A DNA stretch of 64,000 bases from Auanema rhodensis. Lineage: Eukaryota > Nematoda > Chromadorea > Rhabditida > Rhabditidae. Location of the stretch: the NCBI GenBank assembly GCA_964057225.1, contig OZ059895.1, positions 17,885,688 through 17,949,687 of the forward strand. The letters run 5' to 3'. A program made the translations under genes and the position numbers. This document shows, in pieces, positions 10,447 through 19,934 of the stretch. The notes below the pieces were generated by a model. It was given only the letters and a program-made list of their open reading frames with translations, did not search any database and was not told where the DNA came from. Within the stretch, counting starts at the first letter, position 1. The number at the start of each line of letters is the position of its first letter.

Positions 10447-10657
10447 CTCATGAGATTTTATTGTAAATTGTTTTGTAATAACTTTCTTTAAAGTAATACT
10501 AGAACACAAATTTTGTAACGAGTCCTCTAAAACAAGTCACTCTTAAGTCAAAAAGTAAACTAGAGCATAATGAACACGGGAAATGTGAGAAGATAATTCT
10601 TTATCATACAGTTCGAACCTTCCTAATTTCAACTAACTTCCCCATACTAGATGAGAT
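10447..10657 (+). other. 3' flank of gypsy-type element
   Basis: Non-coding, AT-rich. I cannot recognise an LTR or a polypurine tract. It joins the tRNA spacer directly, so the 3' LTR has been lost or is too diverged to see. Confidence 0.65.
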
Positions 10658-10692
10658 GTGACTGTATAGAAATATTTTTCTATCTTATTGTA

Positions 10693-10764
10693 GCCTCTAT
10701 AGCTCAGTGGCAGAGCGTTGGTCTTGTAAACCAAAGGTCGGTGGTTCAATACCGCCTGGAAGCA
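10693..10764 (+). tRNA. tRNA-Thr(TGT), T-loop and acceptor variant
   Basis: C59A and G69A, exactly as in the mirror-image copy in the left block. Confidence 0.8.
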
Positions 10765-10898
10765 TTTTTTTTCTTTCTGAACACCTCAGTTTGAAGAAAT
10801 AACATCTGTAAATCAATTCAAAATTACCCTCAACTGCTGAGCTTCGCCTCGTTCCTGTTTCTATTTGTTTCATATTGTTCATCCACAAACAGTGACTG

Positions 10899-10926
10899 TA
10901 TAGAAATATATTTCTATCTTATTGTA
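10899..10926 (+). promoter_or_regulatory. TATA-like upstream element of the tRNA unit
   Basis: TATAGAAATATATTTCTATC ends about 9 bp before the tRNA. In this and similar units the segment from the second A is an 18-bp perfect palindrome; most units have T for A in its middle and keep 16 of 18 positions. Its place about 28 bp upstream of the tRNA is where a TATA box helps some Pol III genes. The role is inferred. Confidence 0.4.
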
Positions 10927-10998
10927 GCCTCTATAGCTCAGTGGCAGAGCGTTGGTCTTGTAAACCAAAGGTCGGTGGTTCAATCCCGCCTGGAGGCA
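10927..10998 (+). tRNA. tRNA-Thr(TGT), model copy
   Basis: Reference for the array; positions quoted elsewhere are linear within this 72-nt gene. The acceptor stem is nt 1-7 with 65-71 (one G-U), the D arm 10-13 with 21-24, the anticodon stem 26-30 with 38-42, and the T arm 48-52 with 60-64. The anticodon loop is CTTGTAA, giving anticodon TGT, which reads the Thr codon ACA. The A box is TAGCTCAGTGG (8-18) and the B box GGTTCAATCC (51-60). There is no intron and no encoded CCA. A run of eight T follows at once and should stop Pol III. A TATAG lies about 28 bp upstream. Every structural and promoter feature of a working gene is present. Whether any copy is transcribed cannot be seen from sequence. 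Confidence 0.97.
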
Positions 10999-11006
10999 TT
11001 TTTTTT
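10999..11006 (+). terminator. Pol III terminator of the model copy
   Basis: A run of T follows the last tRNA base. Nearly every unit has 7-9 T; some have only five (ATTTTTCTTC or ATTATTTTTCG). Confidence 0.85.
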
Positions 11007-11160
11007 CTTTCTGAACACCTTAGTTTGAAGAAATAACATCTGTAAATCAATTCAGAATTACCTTCAACTGCTGAGCTTCGCCTCGTTCCTGTTTCTATTT
11101 TTTTCATATTGTTCATCCACAAACAGTGACTGTATAGAAATATTTTTCTTTCTTATTGTA

Positions 11161-11232
11161 GCCTCTATAGCTCAGTGGCAGAGCGTTGGTCTTGTAAACC
11201 AAAGGTCGGTGGTTCAATCCCGCCTGGAGGCA
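11161..11232 (+). tRNA. tRNA-Thr(TGT)
   Basis: Consensus copy. Confidence 0.95.
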
Positions 11233-11394
11233 TTTTTTTTTATTCTGAACACCTCAGTTTGAAGAAATAACATCTGTAAATCAATTCAAAATTACCCTCA
11301 ACTGCTGAGTTTCGCCTCGTTCTTGTTTCTATTTGTTTCATATTGTTCATCCACAAACAGTGACTGTATAGAAATATTTTTATATCTTATTGTA

Positions 11395-11466
11395 GCCTCT
11401 ATAGCTCAGTGGCAGAGCGTTGGTCTTGTAAACCAAAGGTCGGTGGTTCAATCCCGCCTGGAGGCA
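11395..11466 (+). tRNA. tRNA-Thr(TGT)
   Basis: Consensus copy. Confidence 0.95.
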
Positions 11467-11628
11467 TTTTTTTTCTTTCTGAACACCTCAGTTTGAAGAA
11501 ATAACATCTGTAAATCAATTCAGAATTACCCTCAACTGCTGAGCTTCGCCTCGTTCTTGTTTCTATTTGTTGCATATTGTTCATCCACAAACAGTGACTG
11601 TATAGAAATATTTTTATTCCTTATTGTA

Positions 11629-11700
11629 GCCTCTATAGCTCAGTGGCAGAGCGTTGGTCTTGTAAACCAAAGGTCGGTGGTTCAATCCCGCCTGGAGGCA
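11629..11700 (+). tRNA. tRNA-Thr(TGT)
   Basis: Consensus copy; upstream ATTCCTTATT variant. Confidence 0.95.
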
Positions 11701-11863
11701 ATTTTTTTTCTTTCTGAACACCTCAGTTTGAAGAAATAACATCTGTAAATCAATTCAGAATTACCCTCAACTGCTGAGCTTCGCCTCGTTCTTGCTTCTA
11801 TTTGTTGCATATTGTTCATCCACAAACAGTGACTGTATAGAAATATTTTTATTCCTTATTGTA

Positions 11864-11935
11864 GCCTCTATAGCTCAGTGGCAGAGCGTTGGTCTTGTAA
11901 ACCAAAGGTCGGTGGTTCAATCCCGCCTGGAGGCA
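11864..11935 (+). tRNA. tRNA-Thr(TGT)
   Basis: Consensus copy; upstream ATTCCTTATT variant. Confidence 0.95.
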
Positions 11936-12117
11936 ATTTTTTTTCTTTCTGAACACCTCAGTTTGAAGAAATAACATCTGTAAATCAATTCAGAATTACC
12001 CTCAACTGCTGAGCTTCGCCTCGTTCTTGTTTCTATTTGTTTCATATTGTTCATCCACAAACAGTGACTGAAAAGAAATAAGAAAGAAATATAGAAATAT
12101 TTTTCTATCTTATTGTA

Positions 12118-12189
12118 GCCTCTATAGCTCAGTGGCAGAGCGTTGGTCTTGTAAACCAAAGGTCGGTGGTTCAATCCCGCCTAGAGGCA
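12118..12189 (+). tRNA. tRNA-Thr(TGT)
   Basis: G66A turns the U-G pair 6:66 into U-A. The upstream flank has an A-rich insertion that disrupts the TATA-like element. Confidence 0.93.
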
Positions 12190-12350
12190 TTTTTTTCTTT
12201 CTGAACACCTCAGTTTGAAGAAATAACATCTGTAAATCAATTCAGAATTACCCTCAACTGCTGAGCTTCGCCTCGTTCCTTTTTCTATTTGTTTTATATT
12301 GTTCATCCACAAACAGTGACTGTATAGAAATATTTTTCTTTCTTATTGTA

Positions 12351-12422
12351 GCCTCTATAGCTCAGTGGCAGAGCGTTGGTCTTGTAAACCAAAGGTCGGT
12401 GGTTCAATCCCGCCTGGAGGCA
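12351..12422 (+). tRNA. tRNA-Thr(TGT)
   Basis: Consensus copy. Confidence 0.95.
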
Positions 12423-12584
12423 TTTTTTTTCTTTCTGAACACCTCAGTTTGAAGAAATAACATCTGTAAATCAATTCAAAATTACCCTCAACTGCTGAGC
12501 TTCGCCTCGTTCCTGTTTCTATTTGTTTCATATTGTTCATCCACAAAGAGTGACTGTATAGAAATATTTTTCTTTCTTATTGTA

Positions 12585-12656
12585 GCCTCTATAGCTCAGT
12601 GGCAGAGCGTTGGTCTTGTAAACCAAAGGTCGGTGGTTCAATCCCGCCTGGAGGCA
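12585..12656 (+). tRNA. tRNA-Thr(TGT)
   Basis: Consensus copy. Confidence 0.95.
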
Positions 12657-12816
12657 TTTTTTTTTTCTGAACACCTCAGTTTGAAGAAATAACATCTGTA
12701 AATCAATTCAGAATTACCCTTAACTGCGGAGCTTCGCCTCGTTCTTGTTTCTATTTGTTTCATATTGTTCATCCACAAACAGTGACTGTATAGAAATATT
12801 TTTCTATCTTATTGTA

Positions 12817-12888
12817 GCCTCTATAGCTCAGTGGCAGAGCGTTGGTCTTGTAAACCAAAGGTCGGTGGTTCAATCCCGCCTGGAGGCA
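12817..12888 (+). tRNA. tRNA-Thr(TGT)
   Basis: Consensus copy. Confidence 0.95.
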
Positions 12889-13049
12889 TTTTTTTCTTTC
12901 TAAACACCTCAGTTTGAAGAAATAACATCTGTAAATCAATTCAGAATTACCCTTAACTGCTGAGCTTCGCCTCGTTCTTGTTTCTATTTGTTTCATATTG
13001 TTCATCCACAAACAGTGACTGTATAGAAGTATTTTTCTATCTTATTGTA

Positions 13050-13121
13050 GCCTCTATAGCTCAGTGGCAGAGCGTTGGTCTTGTAAACCAAAGGTCGGTG
13101 GTTCAATCCCGCCTGGAGGCA
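13050..13121 (+). tRNA. tRNA-Thr(TGT)
   Basis: Consensus copy. Confidence 0.95.
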
Positions 13122-13281
13122 TTTTTTTTTTCTGAACACCTCAGTTTGAAGAAATAACATCTGTAAATCAATTCAGAATTACCCTTAACTGCTGAGCTTC
13201 GCCTCGTTCTTGTTTCTATTTGTTTCATATTGTTCATCCACAAACAGTGACTGTATAGAAATATTTTTCTATCTTATTGTA

Positions 13282-13353
13282 GCCTCTATAGCTCAGTGGC
13301 AGAGCGTTGGTCTTGTAAACCAAAGGTCGGTGGTTCAATCCCGCCTGGAGGCA
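13282..13353 (+). tRNA. tRNA-Thr(TGT)
   Basis: Consensus copy. Confidence 0.95.
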
Positions 13354-13514
13354 TTTTTTTCTTTCTAAACACCTCAGTTTGAAGAAATAACATCTGTAAA
13401 TCAATTCAGAATTACCCTTAACTGCTGAGCTTCGCCTCGTTCTTGTTTCTATTTGTTTCATATTGTTCATCCACAAACAGTGACTGTATAGAAATATTTT
13501 TATTTCTTATTGTA

Positions 13515-13586
13515 GCCTCTATAGCTCAGTGGCAGAGCGTTGGTCTTGTAAACCAAAGGTCGGTGGTTCAATCCCGCCTGGAGGCA
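13515..13586 (+). tRNA. tRNA-Thr(TGT)
   Basis: Consensus copy. Confidence 0.95.
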
Positions 13587-13748
13587 TTTTTTTTCTTTCT
13601 GAACACCTCAGTTTGAAGAAATAACATCTGTAAATCAATTCAGAATTACCCTCAACTGCTGAGCTTCGCCTCGTTCTTGTTTCTATTTGTTTCATATTGT
13701 TCATCCACAAACAGTGACTGTATAGAAATATTTTTCTATCTTATTGTA

Positions 13749-13820
13749 GCCTCTATAGCTCAGTGGCAGAGCGTTGGTCTTGTAAACCAAAGGTCGGTGG
13801 TTCAATCCCGCCTGGAGGCA
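13749..13820 (+). tRNA. tRNA-Thr(TGT)
   Basis: Consensus copy. Confidence 0.95.
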
Positions 13821-13981
13821 TTTTTTTCTTTCTAAACACCTTAGTTTGAAGAAATAACATCTGTAAATCAATTCAGAATTACCCTTAACTGCTGAGCTTC
13901 GCCTCGTTCTTGTTTCTATTTGTTTCATATTGTTCATCCACAAACAGTGACTGTATAGAAATATTTTTATTTCTTATTGTA

Positions 13982-14053
13982 GCCTCTATAGCTCAGTGGC
14001 AGAGCGTTGGTCTTGTAAACCAAAGGTCGGTGGTTCAATCCCGCCTGGAGGCA
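13982..14053 (+). tRNA. tRNA-Thr(TGT)
   Basis: Consensus copy. Confidence 0.95.
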
Positions 14054-14215
14054 TTTTTTTTCTTTCTGAACACCTCAGTTTGAAGAAATAACATCTGTAA
14101 ATCAATTCAGAATTACCCTCAACTGCTGAGCTTCGCCTCGTTCTTGTTTCTATTTGTTTCATATTGTTCATCCACAAACAGTGACTGTATAGAAATATTT
14201 TTCTATCTTATTGTA

Positions 14216-14287
14216 GCCTCTATAGCTCAGTGGCAGAGCGTTGGTCTTGTAAACCAAAGGTCGGTGGTTCAATCCCGCCTGGAGGCA
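14216..14287 (+). tRNA. tRNA-Thr(TGT)
   Basis: Consensus copy. Confidence 0.95.
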
Positions 14288-14448
14288 TTTTTTTCTTTCT
14301 AAACACCTCAGTTTGAAGAAATAACATCTGTAAATCAATTCAGAATTACCCTTAACTGCTGAGCTTCGCCTCGTTCTTGTTTCTATTTGTTTCATATTGT
14401 TCATCCACAAACAGTGACTGTATAGAAATATTTTTCTTTCTTATTGTA

Positions 14449-14520
14449 GCCTCTATAGCTCAGTGGCAGAGCGTTGGTCTTGTAAACCAAAGGTCGGTGG
14501 TTCAATCCCGCCTGGAGGCA
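14449..14520 (+). tRNA. tRNA-Thr(TGT)
   Basis: Consensus copy. Confidence 0.95.
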
Positions 14521-14681
14521 TTTTTTTCTTTCTGAACACCTCAGTTTGAAGAAATAACATCTGTAAATCAATTCAGAATTACCCTCAACTGCTGAGCTTC
14601 GCCTCGTTCCTTTTTCTATTTGTTTTATATTGTTCATCCACAAGCAGTGACTGTATAGAAATATTTTTCTATCTTATTGTA

Positions 14682-14753
14682 GCCTCTATAGCTCAGTGGC
14701 AGAGCGTTGGTCTTGTAAACCAAAGGTCGGTGGTTCAATCCCGCCTGGAGGCA
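14682..14753 (+). tRNA. tRNA-Thr(TGT)
   Basis: Consensus copy. Confidence 0.95.
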
Positions 14754-14915
14754 TTTTTTTTCTTTCTGAACACCTCAGTTTGAAGAAATAACATCTGTAA
14801 ATCAATTCATAATTACCCTCAACTGCTGAGCTTCGCCTCGTTCTTGTTTCTATTTGTTTCATATTGTTCATCCACAAACAGTGACTGTATAGAAATATTT
14901 TTCTATCTTATTGTA

Positions 14916-14987
14916 GCCTCTATAGCTCAGTGGCAGAGCGTTGGTCTTGTAAACCAAAGGTCGGTGGTTCAATCCCGCCTGGAGGCA
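14916..14987 (+). tRNA. tRNA-Thr(TGT)
   Basis: Consensus copy. Confidence 0.95.
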
Positions 14988-15148
14988 TTTTTTTCTTTCT
15001 GAACACCTCAGTTTGAAGAAATAACATCTGTAAATCAATTCAGAATTACCCTCACCTGCTGAGCTTCGCCTCGTTCTTGTTTATATTTGTTTCATATTGT
15101 TCATCCACAAACAGTGACTGTATAGAAATATTTTTCTATCTTATTGTA

Positions 15149-15220
15149 GCCTCTATAGCTCAGTGGCAGAGCGTTGGTCTTGTAAACCAAAGGTCGGTGG
15201 TTCAATCCCGCCTGGAGGCA
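15149..15220 (+). tRNA. tRNA-Thr(TGT)
   Basis: Consensus copy. Confidence 0.95.
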
Positions 15221-15354
15221 TTTTTTTCTTTCTGAACACCTCAGTTTGAATAAATAACATCTGTAAATCAATTCATAATTACCCTCAACTGCTGAGCTTC
15301 GCCTCGTTCTTGTTTCTATTTGTTTCATATTGTTCATCCACAAACAGTGACTGT

Positions 15355-15372
15355 ATAGAAATATATTTCTAT
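15355..15372. promoter_or_regulatory. Perfect 18-bp palindrome upstream of a tRNA
   Basis: ATAGAAATATATTTCTAT reads the same on both strands and overlaps the TATA-like position. Possible dimer-binding site; function unknown. Confidence 0.4.
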
Positions 15373-15381
15373 CTTATTGTA

Positions 15382-15453
15382 GCCTCTATAGCTCAGTGGC
15401 AGAGCGTTGGTCTTGTAAACCAAAGGTCGGTGGTTCAATCCCGCCTGGAGGCA
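15382..15453 (+). tRNA. tRNA-Thr(TGT)
   Basis: Consensus copy. Confidence 0.95.
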
Positions 15454-15615
15454 TTTTTTTTCTTTCTGAACACCTCAGTTTGAAGAAATAACATCTGTAA
15501 ATCAATTCATAATTACCCTCAACTGCTGAGCTTCGCCTCGTTCTTGTTTCTATTTGTTTCATATTGTTCATCCACAAACAGTGACTGTATAGAAATATTT
15601 TTCTATCTTATTGTA

Positions 15616-15687
15616 GCCTCTATAGCTCAGTGGCAGAGCGTTGGTCTTGTAAACCAAAGGTCGGTGGTTCAATCCCGCCTGGAGGCA
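15616..15687 (+). tRNA. tRNA-Thr(TGT)
   Basis: Consensus copy. Confidence 0.95.
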
Positions 15688-15849
15688 TTTTTTTTCTTTC
15701 TGAACACTTCAGTTTGAAGAAATAACATCTGTAAATCAATTCAAAATTACCCTCAACTGCTGAGCTTCGCCTCTTTCCTGTTTCTATTTTTTTCATATTG
15801 TTCATCCACAAACAGTGACTGTATAGAAATATATTTCTATCTTATTGTA

Positions 15850-15921
15850 GCCTCTATAGCTCAGTGGCAGAGCGTTGGTCTTGTAAACCAAAGGTCGGTG
15901 GTTCAATCCCGCCTGGAGGCA
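15850..15921 (+). tRNA. tRNA-Thr(TGT)
   Basis: Consensus copy. Confidence 0.95.
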
Positions 15922-16083
15922 TTTTTTTTCTTTCTGAACACCTCAGTTTGAAGAAATAACATCTGTAAATCAATTCAAAATTACCCTCAACTGCTGAGCT
16001 TCGCCTCTTTCCTGTTTCTATTTTTTTCATATTGTTCATCCACAAACAGTGACTGTATAGAAATATATTTCTATCTTATTGTA

Positions 16084-16155
16084 GCCTCTATAGCTCAGTG
16101 GCAGAGCGTTGGTCTTGTAAACCAAAGGTCGGTGGTTCAATCCCGCCTGGAGGCA
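16084..16155 (+). tRNA. tRNA-Thr(TGT)
   Basis: Consensus copy. Confidence 0.95.
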
Positions 16156-16316
16156 TTTTTTTCTTTCTGAACACCTCAGTTTGAATAAATAACATCTGTA
16201 AATCAATTCATAATTACCCTCAACTGCTGAGCTTCGCCTCGTTCTTGTTTCTATTTGTTTCATATTGTTCATCCACAAACAGTGACTGTATAGAAATATA
16301 TTTCTATCTTATTGTA

Positions 16317-16388
16317 GCCTCTATAGCTCAGTGGCAGAGCGTTGGTCTTGTAAACCAAAGGTCGGTGGTTCAATCCCGCCTGGAGGCA
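16317..16388 (+). tRNA. tRNA-Thr(TGT)
   Basis: Consensus copy. Confidence 0.95.
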
Positions 16389-16550
16389 TTTTTTTTCTTT
16401 CTGAACACCTCAGTTTGAAGAAATAACATCTGTAAATCAATTCATAATTACCCTCAACTGCTGAGCTTCGCCTCGTTCTTGTTTCTATTTGTTTCATATT
16501 GTTCATCCACAAACAGTGACTGTATAGAAATATTTTTCTATCTTATTGTA

Positions 16551-16622
16551 GCCTCTATAGCTCAGTGGCAGAGCGTTGGTCTTGTAAACCAAAGGTCGGT
16601 GGTTCAATCCCGCCTGGAGGCA
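16551..16622 (+). tRNA. tRNA-Thr(TGT)
   Basis: Consensus copy. Confidence 0.95.
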
Positions 16623-16784
16623 TTTTTTTTCTTTCTGAACACTTCAGTTTGAAGAAATAACATCTGTAAATCAATTCAAAATTACCCTCAACTGCTGAGC
16701 TTCGCCTCGTTCCTGTTTCTATTTGTTTCATATTGTTCATCCACAAACAGTGACTGTATAGAAATATATTTCTATCTTATTGTA

Positions 16785-16856
16785 GCCTCTATAGCTCAGT
16801 GGCAGAGCGTTGGTCTTGTAAACCAAAGGTCGGTGGTTTAATCCCGCCTGGAGGCA
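16785..16856 (+). tRNA. tRNA-Thr(TGT), B-box variant
   Basis: C55T changes the near-invariant C of the T loop and B box. Confidence 0.8.
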
Positions 16857-17018
16857 TTTTTTTTCTTTCTGAACACCTCAGTTTGAAGAAATAACATCTG
16901 TAAATCAATTCAAAATTACCCTCAACTGCTGAGCTTCGCCTCGTTCCTGTTTCTATTTGTTTCATATTGTTCATCCACAAACAGTGACTGTATAGAAATA
17001 TTTTTCTTTCTTATTGTA

Positions 17019-17078
17019 GCCTGGCAGAGCGTTGGTCTTGTAAACCAAAGGTCGGTGGTTCAATCCCGCCTGGAGGCA
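17019..17078 (+). pseudogene. tRNA-Thr lacking A box (12-nt deletion)
   Basis: Sixty nt. The deletion removes nt 5-16, so part of the acceptor stem and most of the A box are gone; the rest is consensus. Confidence 0.92.
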
Positions 17079-17241
17079 ATTTTTTTTCTTTCTGAACACT
17101 TCAGTTTGAAGAAATAACATCTGTAAATCAATTCAAAATTACCCTCAACTGCTGAGCTTCGCCTCGTTCTTGTTTCTATTTGTTTCATATTGTTCATCCA
17201 CAAACAGTGACTGTATAGAAATATATTTCTATCTTATTGTA

Positions 17242-17313
17242 GCCTCTATAGCTCAGTGGCAGAGCGTTGGTCTTGTAAACCAAAGGTCGGTGGTTCAATC
17301 CCGCCTGGAGGCA
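17242..17313 (+). tRNA. tRNA-Thr(TGT)
   Basis: Consensus copy. Confidence 0.95.
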
Positions 17314-17475
17314 TTTTTTTTCTTTCTGAACACCTCAGTTTGAAGAAATAACATCTGTAAATCAATTCATAATTACCCTCAACTGCTGAGCTTCGCCTCG
17401 TTCTTGTTTCTATTTGTTTCATATTGTTCATCCACAAACAGTGACTGTATAGAAATATTTTTCTATCTTATTGTA

Positions 17476-17547
17476 GCCTCTATAGCTCAGTGGCAGAGCG
17501 TTGGTCTTGTAAACCAAAGGTCGGTGGTTCAATCCCGCCTGGAGGCA
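17476..17547 (+). tRNA. tRNA-Thr(TGT)
   Basis: Consensus copy. Confidence 0.95.
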
Positions 17548-17708
17548 TTTTTTTCTTTCTGAACACCTCAGTTTGAATAAATAACATCTGTAAATCAATT
17601 CATAATTACCCTCAACTGCTGAGCTTCGCCTCGTTCTTGTTTCTATTTGTTTCATATTGTTCATCCACAAACAGTGACTGTATAGAAATATATTTCTATC
17701 TTATTGTA

Positions 17709-17780
17709 GCCTCTATAGCTCAGTGGCAGAGCGTTGGTCTTGTAAACCAAAGGTCGGTGGTTCAATCCCGCCTGGAGGCA
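17709..17780 (+). tRNA. tRNA-Thr(TGT)
   Basis: Consensus copy. Confidence 0.95.
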
Positions 17781-17942
17781 TTTTTTTTCTTTCTGAACAC
17801 CTCAGTTTGAAGAAATAACATCTGTAAATCAATTCATAATTACCCTCAACTGCTGAGCTTCGCCTCGTTCTTGTTTCTATTTGTTTCATATTGTTCATCC
17901 ACAAACAGTGACTGTATAGAAATATTTTTCTATCTTATTGTA

Positions 17943-18014
17943 GCCTCTATAGCTCAGTGGCAGAGCGTTGGTCTTGTAAACCAAAGGTCGGTGGTTCAAT
18001 CCCGCCTGGAGGCA
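17943..18014 (+). tRNA. tRNA-Thr(TGT)
   Basis: Consensus copy. Confidence 0.95.
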
Positions 18015-18176
18015 TTTTTTTTCTTTCTGAACACTTCAGTTTGAAGAAATAACATCTGTAAATCAATTCAAAATTACCCTCAACTGCTGAGCTTCGCCTC
18101 TTTCCTGTTTCTATTTTTTTCATATTGTTCATCCACAAACAGTGACTGTATAGAAATATATTTCTATCTTATTGTA

Positions 18177-18248
18177 GCCTCTATAGCTCAGTGGCAGAGC
18201 GTTGGTCTTGTAAACCAAAGGTCGGTGGTTCAATCCCGCCTGGAGGCA
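18177..18248 (+). tRNA. tRNA-Thr(TGT)
   Basis: Consensus copy. Confidence 0.95.
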
Positions 18249-18410
18249 TTTTTTTTCTTTCTGAACACCTCAGTTTGAAGAAATAACATCTGTAAATCAA
18301 TTCAAAATTACCCTCAACTGCTGAGCTTCGCCTCGTTCCTGTTTCTATTTGTTTCATATTGTTCATCCACAAACAGTGACTGTATAGAAATATTTTTCTT
18401 TCTTATTGTA

Positions 18411-18482
18411 GCCTCTATAGCTCAGTGGCAGAGCGTTGGTCTTGTAAACCAAAGGTCGGTGGTTCAATCCCGCCTGGAGGCA
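18411..18482 (+). tRNA. tRNA-Thr(TGT)
   Basis: Consensus copy. Confidence 0.95.
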
Positions 18483-18645
18483 ATTTTTTTTCTTTCTGAA
18501 CACTTCAGTTTGAAGAAATAACATCTGTAAATCAATTCAAAATTACCCTCAACTGCTGAGCTTCGCCCTTTTCCTGTTTCTATTTGTTTCATATTGTTCA
18601 TCCACAAACAGTGACTGTATAGAAATATTTTTCTATCTTATTGTA

Positions 18646-18717
18646 GCCTCTATAGCTCAGTGGCAGAGCGTTGGTCTTGTAAACCAAAGGTCGGTGGTTC
18701 AATCCCGCCTGGAGGCA
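18646..18717 (+). tRNA. tRNA-Thr(TGT)
   Basis: Consensus copy. Confidence 0.95.
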
Positions 18718-18878
18718 TTTTTTTCTTTCTGAACACCTCAGTTTGAATAAATAACATCTGTAAATCAATTCATAATTACCCTCAACTGCTGAGCTTCGCC
18801 TCGTTCTTGTTTCTATTTGTTTCATATTGTTCATCCACAAACAGTGACTGTATAGAAATATATTTCTATCTTATTGTA

Positions 18879-18950
18879 GCCTCTATAGCTCAGTGGCAGA
18901 GCGTTGGTCTTGTAAACCAAAGGTCGGTGGTTCAATCCCGCCTGGAGGCA
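18879..18950 (+). tRNA. tRNA-Thr(TGT)
   Basis: Consensus copy. Confidence 0.95.
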
Positions 18951-19112
18951 TTTTTTTTCTTTCTGAACACCTCAGTTTGAAGAAATAACATCTGTAAATC
19001 AATTCATAATTACCCTCAACTGCTGAGCTTCGCCTCGTTCTTGTTTCTATTTGTTTCATATTGTTCATCCACAAACAGTGACTGTATAGAAATATTTTTC
19101 TATCTTATTGTA

Positions 19113-19184
19113 GCCTCTATAGCTCAGTGGCAGAGCGTTGGTCTTGTAAACCAAAGGTCGGTGGTTCAATCCCGCCTGGAGGCA
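19113..19184 (+). tRNA. tRNA-Thr(TGT)
   Basis: Consensus copy. Confidence 0.95.
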
Positions 19185-19346
19185 TTTTTTTTCTTTCTGA
19201 ACACTTCAGTTTGAAGAAATAACATCTGTAAATCAATTCAAAATTACCCTCAACTGCTGAGCTTCGCCTCGTTCCTGTTTCTATTTGTTTCATATTGTTC
19301 ATCCACAAACAGTGACTGTATAGAAATATATTTCTATCTTATTGTA

Positions 19347-19418
19347 GCCTCTATAGCTCAGTGGCAGAGCGTTGGTCTTGTAAACCAAAGGTCGGTGGTT
19401 CAATCCCGCCTGGAGGCA
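19347..19418 (+). tRNA. tRNA-Thr(TGT)
   Basis: Consensus copy. Confidence 0.95.
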
Positions 19419-19580
19419 TTTTTTTTCTTTCTGAACACCTCAGTTTGAAGAAATAACATCTGTAAATCAATTCAAAATTACCCTCAACTGCTGAGCTTCG
19501 CCTCGTTCCTGTTTCTATTTGTTTCATATTGTTCATCCACAAACAGTGACTGTATAGAAATATTTTTCTTTCTTATTGTA

Positions 19581-19640
19581 GCCTGGCAGAGCGTTGGTCT
19601 TGTAAACCAAAGGTCGGTGGTTCAATCCCGCCTGGAGGCA
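19581..19640 (+). pseudogene. tRNA-Thr lacking A box (12-nt deletion)
   Basis: Same deletion junction as the unit about 2.56 kb upstream, so the broken copy was duplicated with its neighbours. Confidence 0.92.
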
Positions 19641-19803
19641 ATTTTTTTTCTTTCTGAACACTTCAGTTTGAAGAAATAACATCTGTAAATCAATTCAAAA
19701 TTACCCTCAACTGCTGAGCTTCGCCTCGTTCCTGTTTCTATTTGTTTCATATTGTTCATCCACAAACAGTGACTGTATAGAAATATTTTTCTATCTTATT
19801 GTA

Positions 19804-19875
19804 GCCTCTATAGCTCAGTGGCAGAGCGTTGGTCTTGTAAACCAAAGGTCGGTGGTTCAATCCCGCCTGGAGGCA
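19804..19875 (+). tRNA. tRNA-Thr(TGT)
   Basis: Consensus copy; last before the BEL element, whose cut end lies in its spacer. Confidence 0.95.
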
Positions 19876-19934
19876 TTTTTTTTCTTTCTGAACACCTCAG
19901 TTTGAAGAAATAACATCTGTAAATCAATTCAGAA

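Larger units (their letters stand above)
3109..10657 (+). mobile_element. Rearranged Ty3/gypsy-type retroelement, no LTRs
   Basis: The order from left is inverted integrase, gag without its start, envelope-like segment, RT, RNase H, integrase, 3' flank. No LTR, primer-binding site or purine tract is visible at either end. Both outer ends join the tRNA spacer at GTGACTGTATAG, 35 bp upstream of the nearest tRNA. The family call rests on the RT order RT-RNase H-integrase, the YLDD motif and the D-D35-E integrase. Breaks in pol (two frameshifts and a stop) mean it cannot encode a complete polyprotein as it stands. Confidence 0.9.
9236..10888 (+). repeat. Right arm of palindrome
   Basis: Partner of the left arm. 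It is in its natural place downstream of RT and RNase H, so this is the original copy and the left arm is the inverted duplicate. The centre of symmetry falls inside the Gag/envelope-like frame. Confidence 0.93.

Noticed and set aside
2878-10888. Palindrome as a pure assembly mirror
   Set aside because: Not fully excluded, but the arms differ by single bases and by one whole array unit, and the centre is a unique 4.7 kb, which a simple mirrored contig would not show.
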